From positions 1-44,085 of the forward strand of contig CALPLW020000002.1 in assembly GCA_943324505.2 (NCBI GenBank): a stretch of 44,085 nt of DNA. Direction: 5' to 3'. The notes beneath the pieces were generated by a model that saw only the letters and a list, made by a program, of their open reading frames with translations, had not been told where the DNA came from and did no database searches. This DNA comes from Comamonas sp. lk (GTDB lineage: Bacteria; Pseudomonadota; Gammaproteobacteria; Burkholderiales; Burkholderiaceae_C). The position numbers were made by a program, and so were the translations under genes. Shown here in pieces: positions 26,464 to 34,330 of the stretch. The number at the start of each line of letters is the position of its first letter. Position 1 is the stretch's first letter.

Positions 26464-27980
26464 CAGCGGCGGCTGCGTTGTTGAGCCTGCACCGCAGCAT
26501 TCAGCTGATCATGGATGGCACGGACCCTCGGCGACTCAGTGTCTATGCGCGGCGGCTCTGGCACTGACATTGGCGCTGTAACAGGTAAAGCCGCAGGCCC
26601 GGGCTCGGCCGGTACGCTTCCGCGCAGCCGGCTGGTCAGAGCCCGCAGCGGCGCTGTGACACGCCAGGACGTGCTGCCCATCAGGCTATTGACCCGCAGC
26701 TCTGATTGCGCCAAGGCAGCCGACAGGTGCGCCGCATCTGCTCTAGACGCGGCCAACTGTGCGTCAATCTGACCTGCCCGCTGTTGTCCTTGAGTCAGCG
26801 CATCCTCTTGCTTTAGTGCCCATGCGTGAGCTTGCGCCAGTGCTTCGTCCTGCCGCAGCGCCTTGGCATGTGCTTGCGCCAGTGTCTCCTCTTGCTTTTG
26901 TGCCCATGCGTGTGCTTGCGCCAGTGTCTCCTCTTGACGTAGCGCCTGCGCGCGGGCTTGCGCCAGAGCTTCCTCTTGGCCCATCACCTTGGCGTGTGCT
27001 TGCTCCAGCCTGGCTTGCGCCAGGCTGAGCGCCTGCTCGGCGGCGCTGGCCCTCGCCTCAGCGTAGGTGGACCGTGCCTCGGCGTAGGTGGCGCGCTCTT
27101 CGGCCCGAGTGGCGCGCTCCTCGGCCCGCGTCACGCGGTCCTCGGCCTTGCCCAGGCGCGCCTGGGAATGGGTCGCCCGCTCCTCGGCGTTTAGCGCTCG
27201 CAACTCAGCGCTGCCCGTCCGTGCGTTGGCGTGGCCGGCTCGCTCGTCGGCCTCGTTGGCGCGTGCCATGATGGTTTGCGCCCAAATGCTCGATTCGATG
27301 TCGGGCGCCTTCACAAACTCGTCAAAAAAGTTGGGCGGGTACTTGAAGTGGGGCCCCAGCTCGACGTGTTCGCCCGCAAGGTAAAAACGGTTGAGGCCAT
27401 CAGCGTAGGCCAATGCGTAATCGCACTGCAGCAACCATGGCTCCCACGCTTGATGCACCTCCTCGGTACTGTGTGGACGGGTCGCCTCCACCACCACAAT
27501 CCAAGGCCTGAAGCGCCTGAAGTCCATGCCCTGCAAAACGGCAGCCTCAAACCCCTCCACATCCACCTTCAGAAAATGAATTTCATCCGCAGCATGTTCC
27601 AAACAAATGGCACTCAAGGTGGTCATCGGGGTGCGTACATAGCGGCCCTGGTGCCCCTGGCGGATGTGTTGGTCAACGACCTCGCGATCTGCTGTTGCCC
27701 AGCCGCGCACATCGCACTCCCAGATATCGACCTCGCCAACGCTGGCGCCTACCGCCGTGCACAGGTTGATGTCGCGGGGCCGATCCCGCTGCAGGGCAGC
27801 CACATGACTATTCAAGGGCTCAATATTGATGCCGTGCCAACCCTGTTCGTAAAACAGCCGGGTGACGGAGTCGACGCTCGGGTCATTGGCGCCCACGTCA
27901 ATGTAGAAACCAGCCTCCACGTGCTTGAGCGCGCGCCAAAGCATGACATCTTCAAAATTTTGCGCGTAGGAAATGATCAT
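26463..27980 (-). CDS. FkbM-family methyltransferase with long C-terminal coiled-coil repeat region
   Basis: MIISYAQNFEDVMLWRALKHVEAGFYIDVGANDPSVDSVTRLFYEQGWHGINIEP...HFLKVDVEGFEAAVLQGMDF, followed by 7-aa and 14-aa Ala/Glu/Gln repeats and a terminal STSWRVTAPLRAL motif. Confidence 0.9.
   Translation of the reverse strand: MIISYAQNFEDVMLWRALKHVEAGFYIDVGANDPSVDSVTRLFYEQGWHGINIEPLNSHVAALQRDRPRDINLCTAVGASVGEVDIWECDVRGWATADREVVDQHIRQGHQGRYVRTPMTTLSAICLEHAADEIHFLKVDVEGFEAAVLQGMDFRRFRPWIVVVEATRPHSTEEVHQAWEPWLLQCDYALAYADGLNRFYLAGEHVELGPHFKYPPNFFDEFVKAPDIESSIWAQTIMARANEADERAGHANARTGSAELRALNAEERATHSQARLGKAEDRVTRAEERATRAEERATYAEARSTYAEARASAAEQALSLAQARLEQAHAKVMGQEEALAQARAQALRQEETLAQAHAWAQKQEETLAQAHAKALRQDEALAQAHAWALKQEDALTQGQQRAGQIDAQLAASRADAAHLSAALAQSELRVNSLMGSTSWRVTAPLRALTSRLRGSVPAEPGPAALPVTAPMSVPEPPRIDTESPRVRAIHDQLNAAVQAQQRSRR
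26797..27010 (-). repeat. In-frame ~42-bp (14-aa) tandem repeats in the coiled-coil region
   Basis: Protein units QEEALAQARAQALR / QEETLAQAHAWAQK / QEETLAQAHAKALR / QDEALAQAHAWALK / QEDALTQ. Confidence 0.85.
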
Positions 27981-30061
27981 TCGACACCACCGTTGGACAA
28001 GTATTGACGGGTTGCTATCACCACATCCGGCATCCCCAGCGTTTCAAACAGGGTGATGTCGCGGGCCATCTGATCAGCGGGCAGGTGCTGCGGGTCAAGC
28101 ACGGACTGATTCACATAATGGGCGTTGGCCCAATACAGTTGACCGCCAAAAACCGGTCTGCTCACCCGTTGTGCGTCATCGTAAAAAACAGCATCCTCTG
28201 CGCCCAGCAATGCAGGCGCGCCGTCGCTCGAGTAGTGCACCTGGTTACTCAATTTCCACAAGACAAAGCCCTGGCTGCGCAGGTACAAGTCCAACTCCGC
28301 AAACAAGGCCTGCCCCCGGTAAATCGGGTTGAACTCCACCTCCACCTCCAGACAACGCGCCGTTTGCACAAGTCGACGCCCACCTTTCAAGATCTCCAAC
28401 TCCGTGCCCTGCGTGTCAATCTTGATGTAATCTGCCGCGTGCACACCTTGCTGCTCCGCCCAGACATCCAGGGTCGTGGTCTCAACCTCCATAGTCGAGA
28501 CCTGCCGGGCGCAGGCCAGGGCCGGGTATCGCTCCGTCAGGGCGGGGTCTGGCGGCAGCAGAGAACTGCAGGCGGGCTCTTGCGTCAAATGCAAGGTACG
28601 TTGCCCTGCTGTGCCGGCCAGACCCATCGGCACCAAGTTCACGGCTTGGTTGGCATAACGCTCCCGTAGCCGCGCACACTCTTGCTCATCCGGGTCAAAA
28701 CCGTACACCTGAAACAGTCGGTCTGGGCCCACAAATTTTTCTGCGAAACCCCAACGGCACCCGACGTCCACAACCACCAGGGGCCGATCCGGCGCCTCGC
28801 CATCTTCCGTAGCTCGCCGGGCCTTACCAGTACCAGCCCCGGCGTTGCGTATCTTGAAGGTCATCTCATTCCAACTGGAACCTACAAACTCGTACTTGTC
28901 ACGGTTGTGTACTTCAAACACCAGGCCACCGTCTACCCAATGGTAATTTTTTTCGATGTGCGAGTGGTTTCGGACCAGTGAGGCATGCACCGAGTAGCTA
29001 CCCACCCCCAGGTTTGCGTCAAACTGCACCTCGAATTCGAGCCGTTCACCCCGTTTGACCCCGTGAAGAATCTGGTGCGTGTGGTAGGTGTTGGTGCCAA
29101 ACATCATCTGGCCCAGCCGGTCCTTGATGCCGCAGCCCAGCACCAGGCTGTCCAAGTCGGCATGGACCGCGACGCTCAGGGTCAGCTTGACGGCTTGGCC
29201 CACAAACGCCACAGCCAGTGGCTCGCCCTGCATATCGGTGAGCCGGATCGCCTCAATGGTTGCCTCCAGGGTGCCCGACACCGTCTTGACCTGCCCTTGC
29301 GGCGGCTGCGACTGGATCAACTGTTGACCCTGGTGCGCGGCCAGCATGGCGTTGTAGTAGTCCATCACGGCTTCTGGCGCGCCCTCCATGGCCACACGGC
29401 CATGCTCAAGCAGAACCGCCCGATCGCAGATGGACTGAATGGCCTGCTTGTCGTGACTCACAATCAGCAGCGTCGTGCCCTCCCGCTGGAAAGCCCGAAT
29501 CCGCTCAAAGCTTTTGTGCTGAAAATAGGCGTCACCCACCGACAGCGCCTCATCCACAATCAGGACATCTGGGCGGCGCGCCGTTGCCACGCTGAATGCC
29601 AAGCGCATCTGCATGCCGCTGCTGTACACCCGGACCGCCTGGTCCATGTAGTCGCCAATCTCAGCAAAAGCTTCTATCGACGGCATCAGCATCGCGATGT
29701 CGTCCAAGTCATAGCCCAGCAGTTGGCCCGCCATCACCACATTTTGCCGTCCGGTGAAGTCCGGGTGAAAACCAATACCAAGCTCCAGCAGGGCGGCCAC
29801 CCGACCCGTGATACGGATGCTGCCCGACGTAGGCTGTGTGGTACCGGTGATCATCTTCAGCAGCGTGCTCTTGCCCGCGCCGTTCAGACCGATCACTCCC
29901 ACCGCCTCGCCCGGCCGCACGGTAAAGCTGATGTCCTGCAACACCCATTTTTGCTGGTGCCGGCTTTGGCGTCCGGGGCTCAGCCATTCCAGCAGGCGCG
30001 CCCAGCGTGTAGGGTACTGCTTGAAGGCCTTGCTCACGTGGCTGACAACAATCGTCCCCAT
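27977..30061 (-). CDS. Wzt-type polysaccharide ABC transporter ATPase with Wzt C-terminal domain fused to a FkbM-family methyltransferase domain
   Basis: Start MGTIVVSHVSKAFKQYPTR; GLNGAGKSTLLKMITGTTQPTSGSI; YSSGMQMRLAFSVATARRPDVLIVDEALSVGD; Wzt-C-like ATIEAIRLTDMQGEPLAVAFVGQAVKLTLSVAV; then VVVDVGCRWGFAEKF...YGFDPDEQECARL...TTTLDVWAEQQGVHAADYIKIDTQGTELEILKGG. Confidence 0.9.
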   Translation of the reverse strand: MGTIVVSHVSKAFKQYPTRWARLLEWLSPGRQSRHQQKWVLQDISFTVRPGEAVGVIGLNGAGKSTLLKMITGTTQPTSGSIRITGRVAALLELGIGFHPDFTGRQNVVMAGQLLGYDLDDIAMLMPSIEAFAEIGDYMDQAVRVYSSGMQMRLAFSVATARRPDVLIVDEALSVGDAYFQHKSFERIRAFQREGTTLLIVSHDKQAIQSICDRAVLLEHGRVAMEGAPEAVMDYYNAMLAAHQGQQLIQSQPPQGQVKTVSGTLEATIEAIRLTDMQGEPLAVAFVGQAVKLTLSVAVHADLDSLVLGCGIKDRLGQMMFGTNTYHTHQILHGVKRGERLEFEVQFDANLGVGSYSVHASLVRNHSHIEKNYHWVDGGLVFEVHNRDKYEFVGSSWNEMTFKIRNAGAGTGKARRATEDGEAPDRPLVVVDVGCRWGFAEKFVGPDRLFQVYGFDPDEQECARLRERYANQAVNLVPMGLAGTAGQRTLHLTQEPACSSLLPPDPALTERYPALACARQVSTMEVETTTLDVWAEQQGVHAADYIKIDTQGTELEILKGGRRLVQTARCLEVEVEFNPIYRGQALFAELDLYLRSQGFVLWKLSNQVHYSSDGAPALLGAEDAVFYDDAQRVSRPVFGGQLYWANAHYVNQSVLDPQHLPADQMARDITLFETLGMPDVVIATRQYLSNGGVE

Positions 30062-30852
30062 CAGAGCTCGTCCACCATGTCGCCCGAATGCTTGCGAAAC
30101 AGCTGCATGCCCACCACACACAACAGCAGCGCCAAAATGCCGGGGTACACCAGGCTGCCCCAATCTGGCCAGTCGCCATTCATCAGGCTCACCTGAAAGC
30201 CTGTCACCAGCGCTGCCATCGGGTTCAGGACGAGCAGATCTTGCGCCTGCGCCGGCAGTATGCTGGCCGGGTAAACGATGGGCGTCAGCCAGAACCAAAA
30301 CTGCAAGAAAATGCCAAAAAACTGCCCGACATCCCTAAAAAAAACATTCAGTACCCCCAGGGTGATGCCCAAGCCGACCGCTAGACCCACCAGGATCAGC
30401 AGCAATGGAGCCACTGCCAGAAATGTCCACCCCGGAAAATTACCGGAGAAAATCAGGAACAAGGTGAACAGCCCGAAGATGATCGAAAAATTGACCAACG
30501 CGCTTGCCACCAGCACCACTGGCAGGCACAGTCTGGGGAAGCTCACCTTCTTCAGCAGCCCGGCGTTTTCCAAAAATGTATTTTGAGCCCGGCTGGTGAT
30601 CTCGCTGAACAGGCCCCAGCTCAGGATGCCTGCACACAGATAAATGCTGTAAGCAAAGGCCTCGCCGTTACCGGGCAGGCGGGTTTTCATTACCTGCGCA
30701 AAGATCAGTGTGTACACCACAATCATTGCCAGCGGGTTCACTACCGCCCACGACGGCCCGAGCAGGGAGCTGCGGTACTTCACCTGAAACTCCCGCTTCA
30801 CACTTTCCTTGATGAAGCCCCGGTAGCTCCACAGCGCACGCAACATGCTCAT
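30061..30852 (-). CDS. Wzm-type ABC-2 polysaccharide export permease
   Basis: MSMLRALWSYRGFIKESVKREFQVKYRSSLLGPSWAVVNPLAMIVVYTLIFAQVMKTRLPG... TGATG overlap with the ATPase gene. Confidence 0.92.
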   Translation of the reverse strand: MSMLRALWSYRGFIKESVKREFQVKYRSSLLGPSWAVVNPLAMIVVYTLIFAQVMKTRLPGNGEAFAYSIYLCAGILSWGLFSEITSRAQNTFLENAGLLKKVSFPRLCLPVVLVASALVNFSIIFGLFTLFLIFSGNFPGWTFLAVAPLLLILVGLAVGLGITLGVLNVFFRDVGQFFGIFLQFWFWLTPIVYPASILPAQAQDLLVLNPMAALVTGFQVSLMNGDWPDWGSLVYPGILALLLCVVGMQLFRKHSGDMVDEL

Positions 30853-30865
30853 GGTCTGGCCACCA

Positions 30866-32158
30866 TCATGTCAGGCAGGGCACCGGGCAGGGCACCGTGC
30901 CCCGCGCGGAAAACCAGAACAAACCTTCGGCCACCAGGTCCAGCACCCAACCGTCAAGCGGTGCACCGTCTGGCAAAGTGAAGGCCAGTGTCAAAATTGC
31001 AGACTGTCCGGGCCGGATGACCTGGGGCAAGGGCAACCTCTCCAGGCTCTCGATACAACCGGGCGCGCCGGGCGCGCCGCGCCGCAATGCAAGCCGCACA
31101 TGCCCAGGCACTGACATTCGGCCCTCAAGAAGGGTCTGACCAAGGTTTTGCAGGTGCACCACCACATCCGCTGATTGGCTGGCCGGGTCGATGCCTCCGT
31201 GCCGCAGCCGCAGCCGCAGCTCGGTCCTGGCGTCCGGGTCAGCGCAGTCGGGCCAATGATGGGTGCCCCGGTCTGGTCTGCGCGCGGTCAGGTGGTTGGC
31301 ACTTGCAAGGGGGCTGCTCGCCAGATTTCGGGCCGGCTGTGCCAACTCTGCCGCAGTAAAAAAACCGTTCACGCCCCCGTAGCGACGTATTTCCACGAAG
31401 CCGGCCGTCTCCAGCACCTCATCCAGGTAGGCCTGCGTGAACGGATTCTCAAGCGTCCCAAAACTGGCCATTTCGGCGATCAGCGCCTGCTCCATGGCCC
31501 GGGCGCCGGGCTGCCACGCGCCCTCTACAACCCCGACACAACCGCCCGGCTTCAGAAAACGCAGGCACTTCCCCATCGCCAGACGTTCATCCACCACATG
31601 GTGCAACACATCAAAAAACAAAATGCCGTCGAAACTCTCATCCTCAAACGTCACCTCTTCCAGCGTCGCCTGGTGGAATCGAACGTTGGGTGGCGCCGCA
31701 TGGCGGTAATGAAAAGCCAGGGAAGAGCACCTCTCCTCGGCGATGACAATCAAATCAGCCGCCGGCTCCAGCGCGTCAACCCTAAATCCCAGCATCAGCA
31801 AAATCTCAGTCACCCAGCCCGGTCCGCTGCCGATTTCAAGTACCCGGCCCCCGGGCCGCACCGCCATCACCTGCAAAATATTAAGCAGGTCAAACATCAG
31901 CCGGAAATACTGTGGGTGCCCACTGTTCGGGTCATAGGGCTTCGAGTGCAGCCACATCACATCACCCGGCTGCAGCTTGGTGACATACGTTTGCGCTGCC
32001 GCGATCGCACTTTGGTAGGCCATGGGGTTGGCGCTCAAAAAGCGTTGTGGCCCGGCCTGCTGGGTGTCTGCCCCATCCTGCCCGGTCACTCCTGCGATCA
32101 ACGCCACGCTCTGGGTCGAATTCAAAATACTTTTTTCCTGAAAAGATCGCCGCATCAC
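30866..32158 (-). CDS. Class I SAM-methyltransferase with C-terminal beta-sandwich-like domain; N-terminus carries a gmd-like relic
   Basis: VLEIGSGPGWVTEILLMLGFRVDALEPAADL...FDGILFFDVLHHVVDERLAMGKCLRFLKPGGCVGVVEG; C-terminal VVVHLQNLGQTLLEG...VRLALRR...LPQVIRPGQSAILTLAFTLPDG...LVAEGLFWFSARG. An alternative native start is the ATG at 32023. Confidence 0.82.
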   Translation of the reverse strand: MMRRSFQEKSILNSTQSVALIAGVTGQDGADTQQAGPQRFLSANPMAYQSAIAAAQTYVTKLQPGDVMWLHSKPYDPNSGHPQYFRLMFDLLNILQVMAVRPGGRVLEIGSGPGWVTEILLMLGFRVDALEPAADLIVIAEERCSSLAFHYRHAAPPNVRFHQATLEEVTFEDESFDGILFFDVLHHVVDERLAMGKCLRFLKPGGCVGVVEGAWQPGARAMEQALIAEMASFGTLENPFTQAYLDEVLETAGFVEIRRYGGVNGFFTAAELAQPARNLASSPLASANHLTARRPDRGTHHWPDCADPDARTELRLRLRHGGIDPASQSADVVVHLQNLGQTLLEGRMSVPGHVRLALRRGAPGAPGCIESLERLPLPQVIRPGQSAILTLAFTLPDGAPLDGWVLDLVAEGLFWFSARGTVPCPVPCLT

Positions 32159-32342
32159 CCTACCGATGATGGCAGCTACGGGCGCAACCGCGAACCCCCG
32201 AGTTTATTGCATCAGGAGCGCGCGCCAATCAGTGCCGCCTTGTCAGCGTGGCGCCAATGTAAACTCGGATCTACGCTGTCTCGGGTTCCATTAGCACCAA
32301 GTACGGTGCACAAGCCTGGCGGCCACAGGAACCGATATAACG

Positions 32343-33026
32343 ATGATCGTAGGGAATGGATTGTTGGCCACTGCGTTTGCGCCCCGCTTTGCCAGCGACC
32401 GGGCCCTGACCGTGTTCGCCTCGGGCGTCGCCAATTCCCGTGAAACGCGCCAGGCAGAGTTTGAACGCGAACGCGACCTGCTCCAACATACGCTCCAAGC
32501 CGCCCCGGTGATGATGTACTTCAGCACCTGTTCCGTCCATGACCCAGAACTCTCCCAGTCACCCTATGTGCAGCATAAGCTGGCCATGGAGCGGCTCATT
32601 CAAGAGGCCGGCTCGCAACATGCCATCGTCCGCTTGCCCCAGGTGGTCGGGCTCAGTGCCAACCCCCATACCCTCACCAACTACCTTTACCGCCAGATCA
32701 GCGCGGGTGAGCGGTTTCAGCTGTGGCTCCAGGCCCGCCGAAACCTCATCGACGTGACTGACATCGTGGCCATCGTCTCGCACCTGGTAGATGCCCGGCA
32801 AATTGCAGGCGCAAGCCTCAATGTGGCCTGCCCTTTTTCCGTGCTGGTGCTGGACATCGTGCGCGCCTTTGAGACCCTGCTGGGTGTCTCAGCTGTTTTT
32901 GACCCCGTCACCGCTGGTGCCGACTATCCCATTGACACCACCCTCGCCCAGGCCGCAGCGGCCCAAATCGGTCTGGTGTTTGATGATCGCTACATCGACA
33001 AACTGGTCCGCAAATACTATGGCTAA
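32343..33026 (+). CDS. Short NAD(P)-dependent epimerase/dehydratase (SDR) family protein
   Basis: MIVGNGLLATAFAPRF...MMYFSTCSVHDPELSQSPYVQHKLAMERLIQEAGSQHAIVRLPQVVG...RRNLIDVTDIVAIVSHLVDARQIAGASLNVACP. Confidence 0.78.
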   Translation: MIVGNGLLATAFAPRFASDRALTVFASGVANSRETRQAEFERERDLLQHTLQAAPVMMYFSTCSVHDPELSQSPYVQHKLAMERLIQEAGSQHAIVRLPQVVGLSANPHTLTNYLYRQISAGERFQLWLQARRNLIDVTDIVAIVSHLVDARQIAGASLNVACPFSVLVLDIVRAFETLLGVSAVFDPVTAGADYPIDTTLAQAAAAQIGLVFDDRYIDKLVRKYYG

Positions 33027-33963
33027 CCCGCAACCCCCCAGCCTGTCGCTGGTCATCCCGGTGTACGGCAGCGAGCCAGTATTGCCCGAGCTTGTGCGCC
33101 GCCTGCAAGCCATGTTTGACCAACAAGGTCGCCCAAGCGGCGACTACGAATTGATTCTGGTCTGCGACTGCTCACCCGACCGCAGCTGGGCCGTCATCCG
33201 CAGCCTGGCGAAGCAGTACCCCTGGGTCCGGGGCATCCTGCTGCGCATGAACGCCGGCCAACACAACGCGCTCATGGCCGGCTTTAGCAAGGCCAGGGGC
33301 CGCGTCATCGTCACCATGGACGACGACCTGCAACACGCGCCCGAAGACATCCCGCTACTGCTGGCCGAGCTCGCGCAGGGCCGTGACATGGTCTATGCCC
33401 GCTTCAAAAGCCGCAAGCACGCCGGCTGGAAAGTTGCCGGCAGCCGCCTCAATGACCTGGTGGCCGGCTACCTCATGAACAAGCCCAAGGGCCTCTACCT
33501 GTCGCCGTTTAGGGCCATGACCGCTGATATCCGCGACGATATCCTGCGCTACCAGGGGCCCTACGTGTACGTGGACGGCCTCATCCTGTCGGTCACCCGC
33601 AACATCGGCACGGTCGATGTTGACCACCACGAGCGCTACGCCGGCGACTCCGGCTACAGCCTGCGCAAGTCGATTTCCCTGTGGCTCAAAATGGCCACCA
33701 ACTTCTCCATCGTGCCGCTGCGCATCACCTCATTCGTTGGTCTGTGCTTTGCCGGCGTCGGCTTTGTATTGGCCCTGGTGCTCATCATCCAGAAGCTCAC
33801 CCTGGACCGCATGCCCATCGGCTGGTCATCCCTGATCGTGACTGTCCTGATCGTGGGCGGCGTCCAGCTGCTCGCGCTTGGCATGCTTGGCGAGTACCTG
33901 GGCCGCGTGTTGCTCATACTCAACTCGCGGCCCCAATACGTGGTCGGCGAGACCACCGACTGA
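33019..33963 (+). CDS. Glycosyltransferase family 2 (DPM/GtrB-like, two C-terminal TM helices)
   Basis: MANPQPPSLSLVIPVYGSEPVLPELVRRL...ILLRMNAGQHNALMAGFSKARGRVIVTMDDDLQHAPEDIPLLLAEL...YRYxGDSGYSLRKSISL-like segment followed by TM helices. Confidence 0.92.
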   Translation: MANPQPPSLSLVIPVYGSEPVLPELVRRLQAMFDQQGRPSGDYELILVCDCSPDRSWAVIRSLAKQYPWVRGILLRMNAGQHNALMAGFSKARGRVIVTMDDDLQHAPEDIPLLLAELAQGRDMVYARFKSRKHAGWKVAGSRLNDLVAGYLMNKPKGLYLSPFRAMTADIRDDILRYQGPYVYVDGLILSVTRNIGTVDVDHHERYAGDSGYSLRKSISLWLKMATNFSIVPLRITSFVGLCFAGVGFVLALVLIIQKLTLDRMPIGWSSLIVTVLIVGGVQLLALGMLGEYLGRVLLILNSRPQYVVGETTD

Positions 33964-34325
33964 TGCAGTTCCTCATTTACTGCCTGTGCGGCGGCCTGGG
34001 CGTCAGCGCCGACTATGCGGTCTATTACCTCTGCCTCACCGGCGGCGTGTGGTACCAGTACGCCAACGGCCTGGGCTACCTGGCCGGCACCCTGCTCAGC
34101 TTTTCCCTGAACCGCATCTTCACCTTCGCCAAGCGTGACCGCGTGCTGCAGCGGCTGGGCATGTTCCTCACCGTCGCCGCCGTCGGGTTTGCCGCCTCGG
34201 CCCTGATCCTTTGGCTACTGGTCGACCTGGCCGGCCTTGACGCCCGCTGGGCCAAACTCATCACCCTGCCCATGGTGGTGGTGCTGCAGTTCAGCCTTAA
34301 CCGCCGAATTACTTTCAAAAATTGA
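33963..34325 (+). CDS. GtrA-like membrane protein
   Basis: MQFLIYCLCGGLGVSADYAVYYLCLTGGVWYQYANGLGYLAGTLLSFSLNRIFTF...; about 120 aa, four TM; TGATG overlap with the GT2 gene. Confidence 0.88.
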   Translation: MQFLIYCLCGGLGVSADYAVYYLCLTGGVWYQYANGLGYLAGTLLSFSLNRIFTFAKRDRVLQRLGMFLTVAAVGFAASALILWLLVDLAGLDARWAKLITLPMVVVLQFSLNRRITFKN

Positions 34326-34330
34326 TCCCC

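Noticed and set aside
26797-27010. Periodic ~42-bp repeats considered as a CRISPR array
   Set aside because: Units are contiguous, in frame and encode a heptad-like coiled coil; there are no unique spacers.
28985-30196. 403-aa plus-strand ORF antisense to the Wzt gene
   Set aside because: His/Gln/Leu-rich translation with no recognisable family; the opposite strand encodes a canonical ABC ATPase.
31175-32443. 422-aa plus-strand ORF across the methyltransferase and the divergent intergenic region
   Set aside because: Antisense to a convincing SAM-methyltransferase and overlaps the SDR gene in another frame; no family resemblance.
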